Shown one piece after another: positions 5,820 to 7,650 of a DNA stretch of 7,650 nt. A program made the translations under genes and the position numbers. The notes under the pieces are model-generated. The model was not told the DNA's origin. It did not search any database and saw only the letters and a list, made by a program, of their open reading frames with translations. Every line of letters starts with the position of its first letter. Within the stretch, counting starts at the first letter, position 1. The stretch is from DATFLS01 sp964413425 (GTDB lineage Bacteria; Fidelibacterota; JAANXI01), in NCBI GenBank assembly GCA_964413425.1, contig CAYPST010000147.1, positions 1 to 7,650 on the forward strand, written 5' to 3'.

Positions 5820-6408
5820 AATGCACTCCTTCTTCCAGTGAGGTCGATAATTTATCTCGCAGATAATTCCGTGCACGCATGAGGCGGACTTTGACGTTGC
5901 TTTCTGAAATGCCCAGAATCTCCTGTGTTTCCCTGATGGACAAGCCCTGGATATCACGCAGGACGAAAATCGTTCGGTACTTCTCCGGCAGGTCATTTAG
6001 AGCATCCGCCAGGACATCCCGTATCCATTCCCGTTCTCCGAGCAATTGCGCGGTTTCCGGCCATTCGCTGAGATTGGAGCCATGGATTTGCTGCACATCC
6101 GGATCGTTAATATCCATGGCTTCGTGCTTTTGTTTGGTCCGCGTCCGCTTGTATACATTATTCACTGCAATCCGGTACAACCATGTGTACAACCGGGCAT
6201 CGCCCCGAAACTGATGCAATTTTTCCACCATTGTAACGAAGGTTTCCTGCAGCACGTCTTCTGCGTCTTCCCGGTTCTTGGTCATTTTGAGAGCAGTGTT
6301 ATAAATGGGCTCCTGATAGGTATCCACCAGGCGGGCCAGCGAAACTTTGTCGCCCTCCTTCGCCTTCCTGACGAGTTCCTGCTCTTCCTCAAAGGATAGG
6401 TTCTTCAT
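5797..6408 (-). CDS. ECF (sigma-70 family) RNA polymerase sigma factor
   Basis: A 203-residue extracytoplasmic-function sigma factor. Region 2 spans about residues 25-92, with DAEDVLQETFVTM (48-60) and RLYTWLYRIAVNNVYKR (72-88), the -10 recognising part. After a linker, region 4 runs from about 132 to 186: LPEKYRTIFVLRDIQGLSIR and ETQEILGISESNVKVRLMRA, the helix-turn-helix for the -35 element. There are no extra domains. It starts two nt after the stop of the disulfide oxidoreductase gene with only a poor ribosome site (TAGGA), which implies translational coupling. The zinc-finger anti-sigma gene overlaps its 3' end. The arrangement points to a thiol- or metal-responsive sigma/anti-sigma pair that probably activates its own operon. 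Confidence 0.96.
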   Translation of the reverse strand: MKNLSFEEEQELVRKAKEGDKVSLARLVDTYQEPIYNTALKMTKNREDAEDVLQETFVTMVEKLHQFRGDARLYTWLYRIAVNNVYKRTRTKQKHEAMDINDPDVQQIHGSNLSEWPETAQLLGEREWIRDVLADALNDLPEKYRTIFVLRDIQGLSIRETQEILGISESNVKVRLMRARNYLRDKLSTSLEEGVHYDQGTQS

Positions 6409-6410
6409 TC

Positions 6411-7073
6411 CTATGCGGTTGCTTTCCTTCGCGTTTGCAGATGCTCGATAATCTGGTTTATAAAGACGGCTTCCGGTAATCCGCCATCGATATGAAACTC
6501 TTCATTGACCATCGTTCTTGGAACTCCGCGAACGCCATATTTCCGGCTAAGTTCCGGAAATTCCGTGGCCTCGATCATGTCCGCCCGAATATATGGATTG
6601 GCAATTGCCAGCCGGTGCGCATTTCGCACCGCTGACGGACAGTAGGGACACGTGGGAGTAACAAATACCTGGAGGTGCAGGGGGGACTGGATCAGTTCTA
6701 TCTTCCGGGCCACCTCCCCGGAGAACCCGGCCTCGCCTCTGGACACGTCCACAATGTCTTCCAGGAGACTGCCGAATTCATAGCCGGAGGGGATACCGTA
6801 ATACCGTATGCCGAAATCTTCCCCCGACTGAATCACAATCGCCGGGGTTTTGTCTACCCGATACGCCTCAGCCGTCACCTTATGATCTGATAACGAGCAG
6901 ACCGTTAATGTGATATTTTCCGACAGACCCGTCACTTCCTCCAGTAATTGCTGTGTTTCTGCACAGTATTGACACCCGAATGTATCGGTAAATATAATTA
7001 ATTCCACCGACTCTTTCATGCGGTGTAATATCCGTTGAATCTCCGGTTTATCACGCTCCTGTATAAAAGGCAT
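6411..7073 (-). CDS. Glutaredoxin-like protein disulfide oxidoreductase (two thioredoxin folds)
   Basis: A 220-residue cytoplasmic protein made of two tandem thioredoxin-fold units, like the protein disulfide oxidoreductases best known from thermophilic archaea and bacteria. The N-terminal unit has IIFTDTFGCQYC (Cys34, Cys37) and cis-Pro77 (KTPAIV). The C-terminal unit has VFVTPTCPYCP (Cys142, Cys145) and cis-Pro185 (GVPRTM). Both redox pairs are intact; in studied members the C-terminal CPYC is the more active site. The frame extends 11 codons upstream to 7106, but AGGAGG (7085-7080) six nt before the ATG at 7073 fixes the start there. It is first in the cluster and two nt from the ECF sigma gene, so the enzyme is probably a target or part of that regulon. 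Confidence 0.92.
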   Translation of the reverse strand: MPFIQERDKPEIQRILHRMKESVELIIFTDTFGCQYCAETQQLLEEVTGLSENITLTVCSLSDHKVTAEAYRVDKTPAIVIQSGEDFGIRYYGIPSGYEFGSLLEDIVDVSRGEAGFSGEVARKIELIQSPLHLQVFVTPTCPYCPSAVRNAHRLAIANPYIRADMIEATEFPELSRKYGVRGVPRTMVNEEFHIDGGLPEAVFINQIIEHLQTRRKATA

Positions 7074-7079
7074 ACTCCC

Positions 7080-7085
7080 CCTCCT
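7080..7085 (-). promoter_or_regulatory. Ribosome binding site deciding the disulfide oxidoreductase start
   Basis: A perfect AGGAGG lies six nt before the ATG at 7073. The upstream in-frame ATG codons at 7106 and 7091 have no such site, so the shorter protein is preferred. Confidence 0.8.
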
Positions 7086-7108
7086 TTTCATCTGTGATTT
7101 CTCCATTT

Positions 7109-7157
7109 AGAGAGAATCCTCCCGGAGATGTTACAATGCCGGCACGTTCTTCTCTCT
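7109..7157. promoter_or_regulatory. Inverted repeat in the leader of the redox/ECF cluster
   Basis: AGAGAGAA (7109-7116) and TTCTCTCT (7150-7157) are perfect 8-bp inverted arms with a 33-nt interior that itself carries CCGG words. They lie 36-84 nt before the first gene of the cluster. The repeat could form an mRNA leader stem or mark a binding site. A TAGAAT hexamer at 7185-7180 (minus strand) might be a -10 element, but no good -35 goes with it. Confidence 0.25.
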
Positions 7158-7480
7158 GAAAGAATCTGTCGGGGAAATTATTCTAACGGCAAACTTCTCT
7201 GAAGTGCACCACCCATGTTACCTTCCGGAAAAGATTGCCGGTAAATTATCCTCTCCGGGTATCTCTGGTATGAGATTAAGAATGTTAAAAACAGGGCGCA
7301 ACTACACAATATTGAAGCAATCTTCTATTGATGATACCTCTAGTATACATCCCAAAGCGTTTTCGAAATACAGCGGAGCATTGTTCGGTATTTCTTTCGT
7401 TCTTTGCATCCTTCGCAATCCCGGTGATCTGTGCGTTTTCGATATATAGACTCATTGAGCGGAGACAATGACATTAAACA
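7158..7480. other. Gene-free stretch upstream of the redox/ECF cluster
   Basis: An 81-codon plus-strand frame (7204-7449) has no family resemblance and no Shine-Dalgarno, so it is not called. The region presumably holds the promoter of the redox/ECF cluster. No classical GGAAC-type ECF -35 with a matching -10 could be identified with confidence. Confidence 0.5.
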
Positions 7481-7650
7481 GAGAGTGCTCAGAAAACATG
7501 GGCCTGATACAAGATGCTGAATCTGACGTATAGGTATTATGTATACAAAATATCTGCAAAATGTATTCCGCTATTTGGACAGAGATATGTTGTAGTTTCT
7601 TTGTCCCGTCGTCACGGGATCTCTTTGCCGAAGGCCTCGAAGAGACTCCC
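7481..7650. repeat. Dispersed intergenic repeat, copy B (runs off the window)
   Basis: This is the second copy of the repeat at 4109-4278, in the same orientation. Positions 7599-7650 are identical to 4227-4278 over 52 bp, up to the last base of the window. The preceding 118 bp match without gaps at about 68%. Both hairpins of the core are kept. The copies flank the whole redox/ECF cluster with its TlpA gene, about 3.37 kb apart. Confidence 0.85.

Noticed and set aside
5820..5996. 59-codon upstream extension of the anti-sigma frame
   Set aside because: It lies within sigma region 4 coding sequence in another frame, and the start at 5819 has a proper ribosome site and begins the conserved domain.
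6613..6631. Perfect 7-bp hairpin CGGTGCG/CGCACCG
   Set aside because: It lies inside the disulfide oxidoreductase coding sequence just after the CPYC motif. No U tract follows and the codons are normal, so it is probably coincidental.
7204..7449. 81-codon plus-strand frame upstream of the redox cluster
   Set aside because: No Shine-Dalgarno, no recognisable domain, opposite to all genes in the window, and it lies where the cluster promoter is expected.

Overview
All recognisable genes in this window lie on the minus strand, so reading order runs from high to low coordinates. The proteins suggest a Gram-negative bacterium: there is a periplasmic LolA-like protein and a membrane-anchored TlpA-type thioredoxin. 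The citrate synthase is of the mitochondrial/eukaryotic-like type and there is a small GxxExxY protein. That combination would fit an FCB-type or Geobacter-like lineage, but the sequence alone does not settle the taxonomy.

Right part (about 7107 down to 4551). A gene-free leader precedes what looks like a thiol-redox and stress module. In order it holds a two-domain glutaredoxin-like protein disulfide oxidoreductase, an ECF sigma factor 2 nt downstream, and a soluble zinc-finger (HxxxCxxC) anti-sigma factor that overlaps the sigma gene by 23 nt. After a 124-nt spacer come a NifX/NifB-type cofactor-binding domain protein and a TlpA/ResA-like thioredoxin. Zinc-finger anti-sigma factors of this kind can be thiol sensors (RsrA, ChrR), so the inferred logic is thiol stress, sigma release and expression of thiol-disulfide enzymes.

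Middle (4550 to 3733). About 820 bp hold no credible gene but are rich in structure. A 158-bp imperfect inverted-repeat element follows tlpA directly. Next to it lies a palindrome-rich dispersed repeat. A second copy of that repeat ends the window at 7481-7650, with 52 bp identical and 118 bp at about 68% identity. A short palindrome sits in the region upstream of citrate synthase.

Left part (3732 down to 1). Citrate synthase is complete with its catalytic residues and ends at a strong bidirectional hairpin terminator. A second cluster follows: a YihY/BrkB family membrane protein, a small apparently frameshifted reading frame, a LolA-like outer-membrane lipoprotein-sorting protein, and a GxxExxY protein cut by the window edge. 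Four 10-bp tandem repeats lie just upstream of the GxxExxY gene.

The points most worth a second look are the redox/ECF module, the repeat family with its conserved core, the 158-bp element and the apparent frameshift at 1126-1130.
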